Origin: [Eubacterium] eligens ATCC 27750
Lineage (GTDB): Bacteria; Bacillota; Clostridia; Lachnospirales; Lachnospiraceae
Reading direction: 5' to 3'
Assembly (NCBI RefSeq): GCF_000146185.1
Contig: NC_012778.1
Location: 1,123,001 to 1,187,000, forward strand
Length of the DNA stretch: 64,000 nt
Shown here: piece after piece, positions 52,040 through 60,885 of the stretch
Layout: each line of letters opens with the position of its first letter
Numbering within the stretch: position 1 is the stretch's first letter
Notes under the pieces: model-generated
What the model saw: only the letters and a program-made list of their open reading frames with translations
What the model was told of the DNA's origin: nothing
Database searches by the model: none
Made by a program: the position numbers and the translations under genes

Positions 52040-52996
52040 CTACTTCCTTCTTGCTGTGATATTAACCCACTCGCCATCATGGTTAATCTCAACTATCTCT
52101 AACTCAGGATTCTTCTTAAATGCCTCTGCCACCTCATTTTCCTTAGTATCTATAATACCGGAAGTAATAAAGTAAGCGCCGTGCTTCATATGCTCATGTA
52201 TGCATGTAGAAAGCGGCTCTAATACGTCTGCAAGGATATTGGCACACACAATGTCGTAGCACTCATAGCCACAGGCATCTTTAACAGCTTTATCATCAAT
52301 GATATTACCCTCAATAACCTCAAGCTGCTTCTTATCTATATTGTTCTGCTCTGCATTTTCCTCTGATGCAATAATTGCATTAGGGTCGAGGTCTGTACCA
52401 AATGCATGCTTTGCACCATATTTTAATGCAACTACTGAAAGTATACCGCTTCCACAGCCGACATCTAACACCTCATCACCATCTTTAACATACTTCTGAA
52501 GCTGCTTTATAACCATTCTTGTAGTCTCATGCGAACCTGTTCCGAAAGCTGTTCCCGGGTCAATGCTAAGTACAGCATGCCCCTTCATCTCCTCTGTCTC
52601 CGGCTCCCATGTAGGCTTAATGAATAAGTCTCCTATTGTAAATGTATGCCAGTACTGCTTCCAGTTATTAATCCAGTCCTTATCCTCTGTCTCTGATTCT
52701 GTGATTGTACCCTCACCAATATCAATAAACATTCTTAAATCTTCAAGTTCTGCCTTAACCTTTTCAAGCATTGAGCCATCATCTTCTTCACTGTCAATGT
52801 AGAAATTAACCTTAGCTCTGCCATCATCAGGTGGAAGGTCAGGAATGAAATCTACAAACATTGACTTAGCCTCTTCCTTAGTAAGCTGTACATTATCCTC
52901 AATTTCGATACCTTCAATTCCTATATCATTAAGCGCGCTGCTTATCATATCAACTGCATCTGTAGTTGTCTGGATTGAATATTTATTCCACTTCAT
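52040..52996 (-). CDS. prmA: Ribosomal protein L11 methyltransferase
   Basis: PrmA trimethylates ribosomal protein L11. The 318 residues have an N-terminal substrate-recognition domain (MKWNKYSIQTTTDAVDMISS) and a class I SAM domain (ALSIDPGTAFGTGSHETTRM, VLDVGCGSGILSVVALKYGA, DIVCANILADVL). AAAGGA precedes the ATG. It lies 29 bp behind the M18 aminopeptidase gene and is followed closely by rsmE. Confidence 0.95.
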   Translation of the reverse strand: MKWNKYSIQTTTDAVDMISSALNDIGIEGIEIEDNVQLTKEEAKSMFVDFIPDLPPDDGRAKVNFYIDSEEDDGSMLEKVKAELEDLRMFIDIGEGTITESETEDKDWINNWKQYWHTFTIGDLFIKPTWEPETEEMKGHAVLSIDPGTAFGTGSHETTRMVIKQLQKYVKDGDEVLDVGCGSGILSVVALKYGAKHAFGTDLDPNAIIASEENAEQNNIDKKQLEVIEGNIIDDKAVKDACGYECYDIVCANILADVLEPLSTCIHEHMKHGAYFITSGIIDTKENEVAEAFKKNPELEIVEINHDGEWVNITARRK

Positions 52997-53025
52997 ATTA
53001 TTGTCCTTTCGTTAACACAAACATT

Positions 53026-54429
53026 TTACATCTGTAAAAATGCTTCATACCCCTTTAATGTCTCATATAGGTCAGCCTTGCTTATTACCTCGTATGGTGC
53101 ATGCATATTCTGTACAGCAATTCCACTGTCGATTACATTCATATCAAGATTAGCCAAGATATATGCAATTGTTCCGCCACCGCCTGCATCTACCTTTCCA
53201 AGCTCTGCCATCTGGAAGTACACAGCTGCATCATCCATAACTTTTCTTAACTTTCCAATGAACTCAGCAGAAGCATCATTAGAACCGCTCTTACCTCTTG
53301 AACCTGTGTACTTGTTAAATACCATACCTTTTCCAAAGAATGCTGAATTCTTCTTTTCAAACACTGATGCATAATTAGGGTCATATGCTGCACTTACATC
53401 TGATGATAACATATAAGAATTAGCAAGCGCTCTTCTTAATTTAAGCTCTGAATAATCACCACATCTGTCCATAACCTCTGCGACCATATTTTCAAAGAAT
53501 CTTGAATGCATACCTGTTGCGCCGACGCTTCCTATCTCCTCTTTATCCACAAGTATGCACACACCTGTTCTGTTAACCTGTGGTGTATTAAGAAGTGCAA
53601 TAAGCGACGGATAAGCACACACTCTGTCATCATGGCCATATCCCATAATCATGCTTCTGTCCAGACCATAATCTCTTGCAGGTCCTGCCGGAACAGCCTC
53701 AAGCTCTGCTGATAAGAAATCTTCCTCTTCAATCCCATATTTTTCTTTAAGAATTGCAAGAATATTCTTCTTAACTGCTTCCTTTTCTTCCTTATCCTCA
53801 TCTGTATTATCACTGTCTGATGCTGCCGGCATGCTTCCTATAAGGATATCAAGGTCCTCGCCCTCAACCACCGAGCTTCCTTTCTTTTCCATCTGTTTAG
53901 CAGCCAGGTGTATAAGAAGGTCTGATACTCCGACAACCGCATCGTCAGCATCTTCTCCGATTACAACTTCAACACATTCGCCATTCTTTAATGCAACAAC
54001 ACCATGAAGTGCAAGAGGAATTGCTACCCACTGGTATTTCTTGATTCCTCCATAATAATGTGTATCAAGAAGTACCAGGTCTGAATCTTCATACATAGGA
54101 TTCTGCTTGATATCAAGTCTTGGTGAATCAATATGTGCCCCAAGTATATTCATGCCGGTACTTATCGGTTCACTTCCAATATTAAAAAGCACTATTGCCT
54201 TCTTCATATTAACGGCATATACCTTATCGCCTGCTTTAAGTGTCTCATTGGCTGCTATTATCTCCTGTAAATCTCTGTATCCGGCTTTCTTTGCCAATTC
54301 TACAGCCTTTTTTACACATTCTCTTTCTGTCTTACACTCAGATATAAAAGTCTTATATTCATCTGCAAATGTGAATACATTGTTCTTATCTTCGTCTGAA
54401 TATTTCTTCCATGCATTCTTTCTTTCCAT
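53026..54429 (-). CDS. M18 family aminopeptidase
   Basis: The 467-residue zinc metallopeptidase removes N-terminal residues from peptides in the cytoplasm. M18 ligands are visible in LGAHIDSPRLDIKQNP, VDKEEIGSVGATGMHSRFFE, YGHDDRVCAYPSL and the late GGGTIAYILANLDMNVIDSGIAVQNMHAPYE. The length suits the aspartyl/general M18 group; substrate preference is uncertain. AAAGGAAG precedes the ATG. It lies 16 bp behind scpB in a long leftward operon. Confidence 0.92.
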   Translation of the reverse strand: MERKNAWKKYSDEDKNNVFTFADEYKTFISECKTERECVKKAVELAKKAGYRDLQEIIAANETLKAGDKVYAVNMKKAIVLFNIGSEPISTGMNILGAHIDSPRLDIKQNPMYEDSDLVLLDTHYYGGIKKYQWVAIPLALHGVVALKNGECVEVVIGEDADDAVVGVSDLLIHLAAKQMEKKGSSVVEGEDLDILIGSMPAASDSDNTDEDKEEKEAVKKNILAILKEKYGIEEEDFLSAELEAVPAGPARDYGLDRSMIMGYGHDDRVCAYPSLIALLNTPQVNRTGVCILVDKEEIGSVGATGMHSRFFENMVAEVMDRCGDYSELKLRRALANSYMLSSDVSAAYDPNYASVFEKKNSAFFGKGMVFNKYTGSRGKSGSNDASAEFIGKLRKVMDDAAVYFQMAELGKVDAGGGGTIAYILANLDMNVIDSGIAVQNMHAPYEVISKADLYETLKGYEAFLQM

Positions 54430-54445
54430 AATGTCAACTTCCTTT

Positions 54446-55063
54446 CTATATTCCTAATGTTATCTGACCATCAGAATCTTCCTGATTATCTGCATCAAAG
54501 CTTTCGCTTGCAAGCTCTAACTCTGCCTCTTCCTTATATTGTTCAACCATATCTTCACTGATTGTTGGAAGCTCATCTATAGACTGTACTCCAAATGACC
54601 TTAAAAAATCCTCTGTTGTTCCAAAAAGCATTGGTCTTCCCGGTGCATCAAGTCTTCCAACTTCCTTCACAAGACCAAGTTCAACAAGCTTGCTTACTGC
54701 TCTGTCTGAATTAACACCTCTGATATTCTCTATCTCAATCTTAGTTACAGGCTGCTTATATGCTATTATCGACAACGTCTCTAATGCCGCATCTGTCAGT
54801 GTGTATCTTCTTGGCTGGCTGCAAACTCTTATTAGTGCATCATAATATTCCTGCTTGGTACACAGCTGGAAGCTGTTCTCAAGCTCAATGATTCTTATTC
54901 CCCTGTTCTCTGATTCATATTTATCCATAAGATTGTGTACTATCTTAACAGTTGTATCCACATCCTGTTCTATAGCATCTGCAAGCTTACCTGCTTCCAC
55001 AGAATCACCCATAGTAAAAAGCACAGCCTCAATTATGCCTTCCATCTGTTCTAAACTCATCAT
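54446..55063 (-). CDS. scpB: Segregation and condensation protein B
   Basis: ScpB is a kite subunit of the SMC-ScpAB condensin that organises and segregates chromosomes. The 205 residues have two winged-helix domains (EGIIEAVLFTMGDSVEAGKLADAI and LTDAALETLSIIAYKQPVTKIEIENIRGVNSD). An acidic tail (EEAELELASESFDADNQED) ends the protein. GGAG lies close before the first of two adjacent ATGs. It begins 1 bp after the scpA stop, so the two are coupled. Confidence 0.95.
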   Translation of the reverse strand: MMSLEQMEGIIEAVLFTMGDSVEAGKLADAIEQDVDTTVKIVHNLMDKYESENRGIRIIELENSFQLCTKQEYYDALIRVCSQPRRYTLTDAALETLSIIAYKQPVTKIEIENIRGVNSDRAVSKLVELGLVKEVGRLDAPGRPMLFGTTEDFLRSFGVQSIDELPTISEDMVEQYKEEAELELASESFDADNQEDSDGQITLGI

Positions 55064-55064
55064 T

Positions 55065-55841
55065 CTACTCCTCTGTTATATCTTCAATAAGCTCAGGATC
55101 CCTGACCACCCTTATGAATATATCATCCTCCGGGCATTCCTGCTTAACCTCAACAAATCCAGTCTTAATAAGCTCTAACACAACTAAAAATGTTACTATA
55201 ACAGCAACCTTTGACGGATTATTCCACAAAAGCTCCCTAAAACTAAAAGCTTCATGCTCCATCATAAATGCTTTAATATCCACAAGCTTTTCACTCATGG
55301 TAACTTCTTCTTTCTCAATCTTTCCAAACTTGCTTCGTACAGGATCTATCTTATCTTCCTTACGTTTACAAACATCAGCAAATATTCTGTTAAGACGCAT
55401 AAGTGTTGTATCACCAATAACCTCTGTAAGATCAACCGGCGGTGTATATGCTGCAACCGCCTCCGGAATACTCTGCTTCTTATAATAGGTTCTCTCTGCA
55501 TCTGTATGCTTGTCCTTTAATTCCTGTGCCATAGCCTTATACAGCTTGTACTCTAACAGCTTTTCAACAAGCTCTGCTCTTGGATCTTCCTCATTGCCTT
55601 CCTCATCCACTTCCTTAGGAAGTAACATTCTTGACTTAATATCAAGAAGAGTTGCCGCCATTACAAGGAACTCACTTACCACATTAAGATCTTCCTTCTT
55701 TAGCTGCTCAACATATTCCATATACTGTTCTGTAATCATTGCAATCGGAATATCATATATATTAACTTTATTCTTATCTATCAAATGTAAAAGAAGATCT
55801 AAAGGTCCTTCAAACACCTGAAGCTTAACACTTATTCCCAT
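55065..55841 (-). CDS. scpA: Segregation and condensation protein A
   Basis: ScpA is the kleisin that bridges the SMC heads in condensin. The 258-residue product begins MGISVKLQVFEGPLDLLLHLIDKNKVNIYDIPIAMI, the near-invariant family N-terminus. It ends in the winged helix that contacts the SMC head (FLVVLELIKTGFVEVKQE). I use the ATG ending at 55841 with GAGG 6 nt upstream; 14 open codons before it are not homologous. It heads a long leftward operon: scpA, scpB, M18 peptidase, prmA, rsmE, nifS, thiI. Confidence 0.95.
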   Translation of the reverse strand: MGISVKLQVFEGPLDLLLHLIDKNKVNIYDIPIAMITEQYMEYVEQLKKEDLNVVSEFLVMAATLLDIKSRMLLPKEVDEEGNEEDPRAELVEKLLEYKLYKAMAQELKDKHTDAERTYYKKQSIPEAVAAYTPPVDLTEVIGDTTLMRLNRIFADVCKRKEDKIDPVRSKFGKIEKEEVTMSEKLVDIKAFMMEHEAFSFRELLWNNPSKVAVIVTFLVVLELIKTGFVEVKQECPEDDIFIRVVRDPELIEDITEE

Positions 55842-55916
55842 ATCTGCCTCGCTATATTTACTGTGCATAATTACACGTATCACATTTTACATAAAATAAC
55901 TGCTGTTTGCAAGTAA

Positions 55917-55945
55917 TTGCTAAATTCTATAAAATAACATATAAT
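55917..55945 (+). promoter_or_regulatory. Promoter of the BrkB-family gene
   Basis: TTGCTA (55917-55922) and TATAAT (55940-55945) are 17 bp apart, 37 bp before the ATG at 55983. Confidence 0.65.
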
Positions 55946-55982
55946 ATCTTGAAAACATTCAATTAAGGATTAAGGTATAAGA

Positions 55983-56837
55983 ATGCTCAATTTAATATTA
56001 TTAATTAAAAGAATTGTCACTAAAATATCTGAAGACCGCATCGGCGACTACGCATCCTCAGCATGTTACTATCTTATGCTGAGCTTTTTCCCGTTCTTTA
56101 TTGGTCTTTTAAGCCTTATAAAGTTTCTGCCAGTTTCCAAAGCAGACCTTCTAAAGGTTATTTATGGCGTTCTTCCAACTCAGCTGCAGCCTATTGTCCA
56201 GGCAATGCTCACTGATATATATGACAATTCAACAACTGCATTAACCCTCATTACTGCAATTGCTATCATATGGGCTGCCGGTAAAGGTTTCATGGCTATA
56301 GTCCGTGGATTAAAACAGATATACAGAAAAGATAACCAGAAGAACTGGCTTTTCCAGAGAATAAGAGCAAGTATCTATGCCCTTATATTTATGATTCTTA
56401 TTATTGCCAGCCTTATACTTATGGTATTTGGTAACAATATTATGAACTTCACTATGAAATATATACCACAGCTTACTAATGTAGTCGTGATATTCAGAGG
56501 TATATTTAACAGTAAACATTTTCTCTTTCCAAGTATATTCACACTCTTCTTTACTATAGCATTCTCACTTGTATCAAGAAGAGGAAAAAAGTTCTATAAA
56601 GAGATTCCAGGAGCTTTCTTTTCTGCTTTAGGATGGTATCTTTTTACAGCACTGTATTCTCTTTATGTTGGCCACTCACCGAACTTTTCATACATGTACG
56701 GAAGTCTTGCTACTATCATCATAGCACTTATATGGATGTATGCCTGTATGATTATAATATTCATCGGTGCAGAGATTAACTACTTCATCAATGATGAAAA
56801 AATATTCAGTCATTATCTTGGGAAGAAATCAGAGTAA
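55983..56837 (+). CDS. YihY/BrkB family inner-membrane protein
   Basis: The 284-residue membrane protein has six helices and the family features: the N-terminal RIGDYASSACYYLMLSFFPFFIGL, AIIWAAGKGFMAIVRGL, and the late IALIWMYACMIIIFIGAEINYFI. The name ribonuclease BN was a past misassignment; some relatives are linked to envelope or transport functions, and none is established here. An AAGG ribosome site and a 17-bp-spaced promoter lie upstream. Its last 32 bp overlap the end of the convergent spoIID-like gene, with no terminator between. Confidence 0.88.
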   Translation: MLNLILLIKRIVTKISEDRIGDYASSACYYLMLSFFPFFIGLLSLIKFLPVSKADLLKVIYGVLPTQLQPIVQAMLTDIYDNSTTALTLITAIAIIWAAGKGFMAIVRGLKQIYRKDNQKNWLFQRIRASIYALIFMILIIASLILMVFGNNIMNFTMKYIPQLTNVVVIFRGIFNSKHFLFPSIFTLFFTIAFSLVSRRGKKFYKEIPGAFFSALGWYLFTALYSLYVGHSPNFSYMYGSLATIIIALIWMYACMIIIFIGAEINYFINDEKIFSHYLGKKSE

Positions 56838-58536
56838 GCGTAGTACCTCTGTAGAAGAATTCCAGAATCTGCGCGTAAGTCATGGATTCTGCCATTTTAT
56901 TGGCAGCATTCTGACTCATGCCAATTCCATGTCCGTAGCCACCTCCTGTTATCTTAAAGCCTGTAAGCTTCTTTCCCTCCGTCACTTTCTCAAACACACA
57001 GAATGTGCTTGGGAGATTAGCATATCTTGTCGTTCCTGACTTAGTGTTCATATCCACATTTGCATTGCCAAATGCTGCCCTAATCGCTGATTCACTGTCT
57101 ATCACTGTCTCGCCTTTATCACCTGTAACTTTAACTTTTACTGCAGCTCCTCCATTAACACGCTCAAGGACTTCAATATCTGTTATGTTTCCTACATTCT
57201 TCCCTGTAGAACGTGCAAATCCTTCACTTATCTCTTTAACAGATTCCTCCATGCTCCATCTGTACAATGTGCAGTCGTAATCATAATCAGCTTCATTTTC
57301 ACCTTTTATAAATGTATTAAACTCCGATTCTACTGTCAGTGTAAGTCCTCTGTCCACTCCGCCCACACACTCCGCAACAAAATACGGATAGTTTTCTGTT
57401 GTATTGCCCCAGAGTGTAACGTCTGTTGTGCTTCCACATGAGGTTGAATAGTAATATGTCTTAACAACTTCTCCGTTATATGATAGCACCTGTCCCGCTG
57501 TCTCATCTACTGCAGTATCTGTTGATTCTGCCCGCTGTGAGTTATTATATACCTGAAACTGTATTGAGTCATCAATATGTGCTCCATAAGCACTATAATA
57601 GTTATTAGAAAGTTCCGTATAAGCATAGCTTCTTGCACATACAGCCTGACATTTCAGTGCTTCAAGATTAAACCCTGACGGCATCTCGCTAGGGACAACT
57701 TTTTTAAGATAATCTTCTATCCCCACTTCATTTACAATAACAATTCCTTCATCATACAGTGAAACTTCAATAGTTCCACCATATGAAGGTGTTCCTACGC
57801 CTCTGTTTACTGATTGGAACTGTATCTCACCTGATTTAGGAATTAGTTTTATTCTGCCCTCATTAAAGTCTTCTGTATCCGGATTAAACACAACCATCTC
57901 CCCGGGTGCTGTCTCATAAGATTCTTCACCAGTCTCAACTATCATTCCTGAATCAGCACAAAAAACTGCTTCATTAAAAAATATATCTCTGAATCCGCTT
58001 GTCTTGATAATTACTCTTATATTGTCAGCCTGCAAAGGTTTATTCTTAATAGCACCACAGACTTCTCCATCCGCCACAATAAAATCCTGTAATGCATAAC
58101 CGACAATTATACTGCTGTAATTACTTATCAATGAGTTTTCTTTTTCATACATAATAAAGTCCTCATCCAGCTTAACAGAGCCATAACCTTCAATTTCAAC
58201 GCTGTCTTGTGAAACTGACAGCACCTTTCCACTTACAACATCCGTCTTTGTATTAACTCCAACAATCTTTCCATTCTCAACGATAATATCACATAAACAC
58301 CCGGTTACATCTTCTGCTATCTTTCCAGTATTGAATTTCTTTATATTACCATACATATTGGCAGTTATTGTATTGTCTTCTATATTAGTTACATATACAT
58401 TTTTATAAAGATTGATTTCTGACGATGTGTCCTGATATCTTGATTTAATCATACATGACATATATATACATGCTGATGACATAAAAATCACCAGTGCAGA
58501 ATAGGCTAAGAATATTATTTTTGTTCTCTGTTTCAT
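56806..58536 (-). CDS. SpoIID/LytB-domain protein
   Basis: The 576-residue protein has an N-terminal signal or anchor (residues ~7-30) and a long beta-rich extracellular region (~40-250). A SpoIID domain follows with GIEDYLKKVVPSEMP, EALKCQAVCARSYAYTE, STSCGSTTDVTLWGN and GGGYGHGIGMSQNAANKMA. SpoIID is a lytic transglycosylase acting on stripped peptidoglycan during engulfment, and other family members act in vegetative cell-wall turnover. It is much longer than canonical SpoIID (~340 residues) because of the N-terminal region, so a non-sporulation role is possible. GGAGA precedes the ATG. It overlaps the BrkB gene tail to tail by 32 bp. Confidence 0.85.
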   Translation of the reverse strand: MKQRTKIIFLAYSALVIFMSSACIYMSCMIKSRYQDTSSEINLYKNVYVTNIEDNTITANMYGNIKKFNTGKIAEDVTGCLCDIIVENGKIVGVNTKTDVVSGKVLSVSQDSVEIEGYGSVKLDEDFIMYEKENSLISNYSSIIVGYALQDFIVADGEVCGAIKNKPLQADNIRVIIKTSGFRDIFFNEAVFCADSGMIVETGEESYETAPGEMVVFNPDTEDFNEGRIKLIPKSGEIQFQSVNRGVGTPSYGGTIEVSLYDEGIVIVNEVGIEDYLKKVVPSEMPSGFNLEALKCQAVCARSYAYTELSNNYYSAYGAHIDDSIQFQVYNNSQRAESTDTAVDETAGQVLSYNGEVVKTYYYSTSCGSTTDVTLWGNTTENYPYFVAECVGGVDRGLTLTVESEFNTFIKGENEADYDYDCTLYRWSMEESVKEISEGFARSTGKNVGNITDIEVLERVNGGAAVKVKVTGDKGETVIDSESAIRAAFGNANVDMNTKSGTTRYANLPSTFCVFEKVTEGKKLTGFKITGGGYGHGIGMSQNAANKMAESMTYAQILEFFYRGTTLTLISSQDND

Positions 58537-58619
58537 ATACTATTCTCCATACTAAATTAAGTGTCCTTGTTCAGACAAGCTCTTGATAGTATATGCTGAA
58601 AATTGAAGTTTTAGAACTA

Positions 58620-58649
58620 GGTATGCTCATCACTTTTCACGCAAAAAGC
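58620..58649 (-). repeat. Partial copy D of the terminator-linked element
   Basis: On the minus strand GCTTTTTGCGTGAAAAGTGA (and on to GAGCATAC) closely matches the left end of copy C (TTTTTTGCGCGAAAAGCGAT), directly behind copy C. It looks like a truncated tandem copy. The remaining bases to the spoIID-like start hold nothing else I recognise. Confidence 0.5.
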
Positions 58650-58654
58650 TTATA

Positions 58655-58772
58655 TGCCAGAACTAAGTTCTGGCATTGTCGCGTTGCTCCTCGAATATAA
58701 AATCATAAAAAGCGACGCATGCAAGCATGGCCGCTTTTATAATTTTATATTCTCATCGCTTTTCGCGCAAAA
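58655..58772 (-). repeat. Dispersed terminator-linked palindromic element, copy C
   Basis: It begins in the U-tract of the 6S terminator (minus strand GCGCGAAAAGCGATGAGAAT). A long hairpin follows (GAATATAAAAT arms at 58693-58703 and 58742-58752, apex GCATGCAAGCATG at 58717-58729), then TTCGAGGAGCAACGCGAC and a 9-bp hairpin TGCCAGAAC/GTTCTGGCA (58655-58675). Ends and apex match copy B, while the stem sequence differs with pairing kept. Confidence 0.75.
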
Positions 58773-58802
58773 AACAGGCTGTCACATATGTGACAGCCTG
58801 TT
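58769..58802 (-). terminator. Terminator of 6S RNA
   Basis: A perfect 30-bp palindrome (58773-58802, arms AACAGGCTGTCACAT) is followed on the minus strand by six U residues. Confidence 0.92.
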
Positions 58803-58807
58803 AATAA

Positions 58808-58982
58808 TATCCCAAAACGCCGCTCCCCACGCTTTCGACTCCTAGCGAAGCTAGGTGGGCAACCGCATCCAGACCGCTGCCTTCCACTGACTAAGGAGGC
58901 TTGACATTGGAATGGAGATATAGGAATCCCGTCGATGAAATGTAGGATCAAAATAATGTGGTTTTGCGAACGTCCCAGGAAA
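58808..58982 (-). ncRNA. ssrS: 6S RNA
   Basis: 6S RNA mimics an open promoter and sequesters housekeeping RNA polymerase holoenzyme. On the minus strand the ~175-nt region begins TTTCCTGGGACGTTCGC and ends GAGCGGCGTTTTGGGA. These ends pair (CCTGGGACGTT with GGCGTTTTGGG, with G-U pairs) to form the long closing stem. The UUCGC near the 5' strand and GCGGC near the 3' strand are the conserved 6S elements seen also in Escherichia coli. The middle is largely self-complementary with an open bubble. A promoter and perfect terminator flank it. An open frame through it is not a gene. Confidence 0.8.
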
Positions 58983-59017
58983 TATTCTATTGATACGTAA
59001 TCTGTACCGATGTATTG

Positions 59018-59046
59018 ATTATACATCTTCTTTACTGATTACACAA
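59018..59046 (-). promoter_or_regulatory. Candidate 6S RNA promoter
   Basis: On the minus strand TTGTGT (59041-59046) and TATAAT (59018-59023) are 17 bp apart. The start would be near 59011, about 30 nt before the mature 5' end inferred from pairing, which would require 5' trimming. Confidence 0.5.
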
Positions 59047-59140
59047 TATTATATGTCAAAAAAATTCAAATATACCTGCGAATGAATTCAATTCAGACGC
59101 AGGTATATAATCATAATTCAAACTCTGTAATGATTGAAAA

Positions 59141-60745
59141 TTAAAGCTGTGGACCAGCAGCAACTAAAGCCTTACCAGCTTCGTTACCTGTGTACTTAAC
59201 AAAGTTCTTATTGAATCTTGCAGCAAGATCCTTAGCCTTAGTCTCCCACTCAGAAGCATCAGCATATGTATCTCTTGGATCAAGGATTGCTGGATCTACT
59301 CCAGGAAGCTCTGTAGGAACTTCAAAGTTGAACATAGGAATCTTCTTTGTTGGAGCTGTATTAATAGCACCTGAAAGGATAGCATCAATGATACCACGAG
59401 TATCCTTAATAGAGATTCTCTTACCTGTTCCATTCCATCCTGTGTTAACTAAGTAAGCCTTAGCTCCACTCTTTTCCATCTTCTTAACAAGCTCTGCTGC
59501 ATACTTTGTAGGATGAAGCTCAAGGAATGCCTGTCCGAAGCAAGCTGAGAATGTAGGTGTAGGCTCTGTGATTCCTCTCTCTGTACCAGCAAGCTTAGCA
59601 GTAAATCCTGAAAGGAAGTAGTACTGTGTCTGCTCTGGTGTAAGAATAGATACTGGAGGAAGTACTCCGAAAGCATCTGCTGAAAGGAAGATTACATTCT
59701 TAGCTGCTGGAGCTGAAGAAATTGGTCTTACTATATTCTCAATATGATTGATTGGGTAAGATACACGAGTATTCTCTGTTACGCTCTTATCTGCAAAATC
59801 AATCTTTCCATTCTCATCAAGTGTAACGTTCTCAAGAAGAGCGTTTCTCTTAATTGCATTGTAGATATCTGGCTCTGAGTCCTTATCAAGGTTGATAACC
59901 TTAGCGTAGCATCCACCTTCGAAGTTGAATACGCCATTGTCATCCCAACCATGCTCATCATCACCGATAAGGAGTCTCTTAGGATCTGTTGAAAGTGTTG
60001 TCTTACCTGTTCCTGAAAGACCAAAGAAGATTGCTGTATTCTCTCCGTTCTTATCTGTGTTAGCTGAGCAGTGCATTGAAGCAATACCCTTTAATGGAAG
60101 GTAGTAGTTCATCATAGAGAACATACCCTTCTTCATCTCTCCACCATACCATGTATTAATGATTACCTGCTCATGGCTTGTAATGTTGAATGCAACACAT
60201 GTCTCTGAGTTAAGGCCTAATTCAGCATAGTTCTCAACCTTAGCCTTAGAAGCATTATATACAACGAAATCTGGCTCGAAGTTCTCAAGTTCTTCTGCTG
60301 TTGGCTTAATGAACATATTAGTTACAAAATGTGCCTGCCAAGCAACTTCAACGATGAAACGAACTGCCATTCTTGTGTCCTTGTTAGCTCCACAAAATGC
60401 ATCAACTACGAAAAGTTTCTTATTAGAAAGCTCTGCCTTAGCGATGTCCTTAACCTTAGCCCATACATCTTCTGACATTGGGTGGTTATCGTTCTTATAC
60501 TCATCTGATGTCCACCATACAGTGTCCTTAGAGTTCTCATCAACAACAATGTACTTGTCTTTAGGAGAACGACCTGTATAGATACCTGTCATAACATCAA
60601 CAGCTCCAAGTTCGCTTTCCTTACCAACTTCATAACCTTCGTTAGTAGACTTAGTCTCTTCCTCGAATAATAATTCATAAGAAGGATTGTAGACGATCTC
60701 TGTAGCACCTGTGATGCCATACTTGCTTAAATCGATTTTTGCCAT
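59141..60745 (-). CDS. pckA: Phosphoenolpyruvate carboxykinase (ATP)
   Basis: PckA interconverts oxaloacetate plus ATP with PEP, CO2 and ADP; in anaerobes it often runs toward oxaloacetate. The 534 residues have the kinase-1a P-loop [11 protein letters not shown], the oxaloacetate/PEP arginine region [11 protein letters not shown], the metal-binding lysine and histidine region [21 protein letters not shown], and the kinase-2 segment [28 protein letters not shown] precedes the ATG with 9-10 nt spacing. A TTGATT/TAGAAT pair 17 bp apart lies upstream in the 140-bp gap. It is monocistronic, between the 6S RNA and the sigma-like gene. Confidence 0.97.
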   Translation of the reverse strand: MAKIDLSKYGITGATEIVYNPSYELLFEEETKSTNEGYEVGKESELGAVDVMTGIYTGRSPKDKYIVVDENSKDTVWWTSDEYKNDNHPMSEDVWAKVKDIAKAELSNKKLFVVDAFCGANKDTRMAVRFIVEVAWQAHFVTNMFIKPTAEELENFEPDFVVYNASKAKVENYAELGLNSETCVAFNITSHEQVIINTWYGGEMKKGMFSMMNYYLPLKGIASMHCSANTDKNGENTAIFFGLSGTGKTTLSTDPKRLLIGDDEHGWDDNGVFNFEGGCYAKVINLDKDSEPDIYNAIKRNALLENVTLDENGKIDFADKSVTENTRVSYPINHIENIVRPISSAPAAKNVIFLSADAFGVLPPVSILTPEQTQYYFLSGFTAKLAGTERGITEPTPTFSACFGQAFLELHPTKYAAELVKKMEKSGAKAYLVNTGWNGTGKRISIKDTRGIIDAILSGAINTAPTKKIPMFNFEVPTELPGVDPAILDPRDTYADASEWETKAKDLAARFNKNFVKYTGNEAGKALVAAGPQL

Positions 60746-60885
60746 CTTACATAAACCTCTTTTCTTATAATTTCTTGTAAATTATTACAAAATTCTTTTT
60801 AATTCTATACCATGCCCTAATTAAAATCAATAAAAAATTGTTAAATTTTTCTCGAAATCGTGTATATATTAATTTTATTAATCAG

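Noticed and set aside
58745..59026. Leftward 93-codon open frame over the 6S RNA and its terminator
   Set aside because: It lacks a ribosome site and its sequence is explained by the paired 6S RNA structure, terminator palindrome and repeat copy C.
60775..60790. TTGTAA-N4-TTACAA palindrome upstream of pckA as a Rex-type redox operator
   Set aside because: Rex sites need longer half-sites (TTGTTAA type). The match is only six bases per half in very AT-rich DNA.
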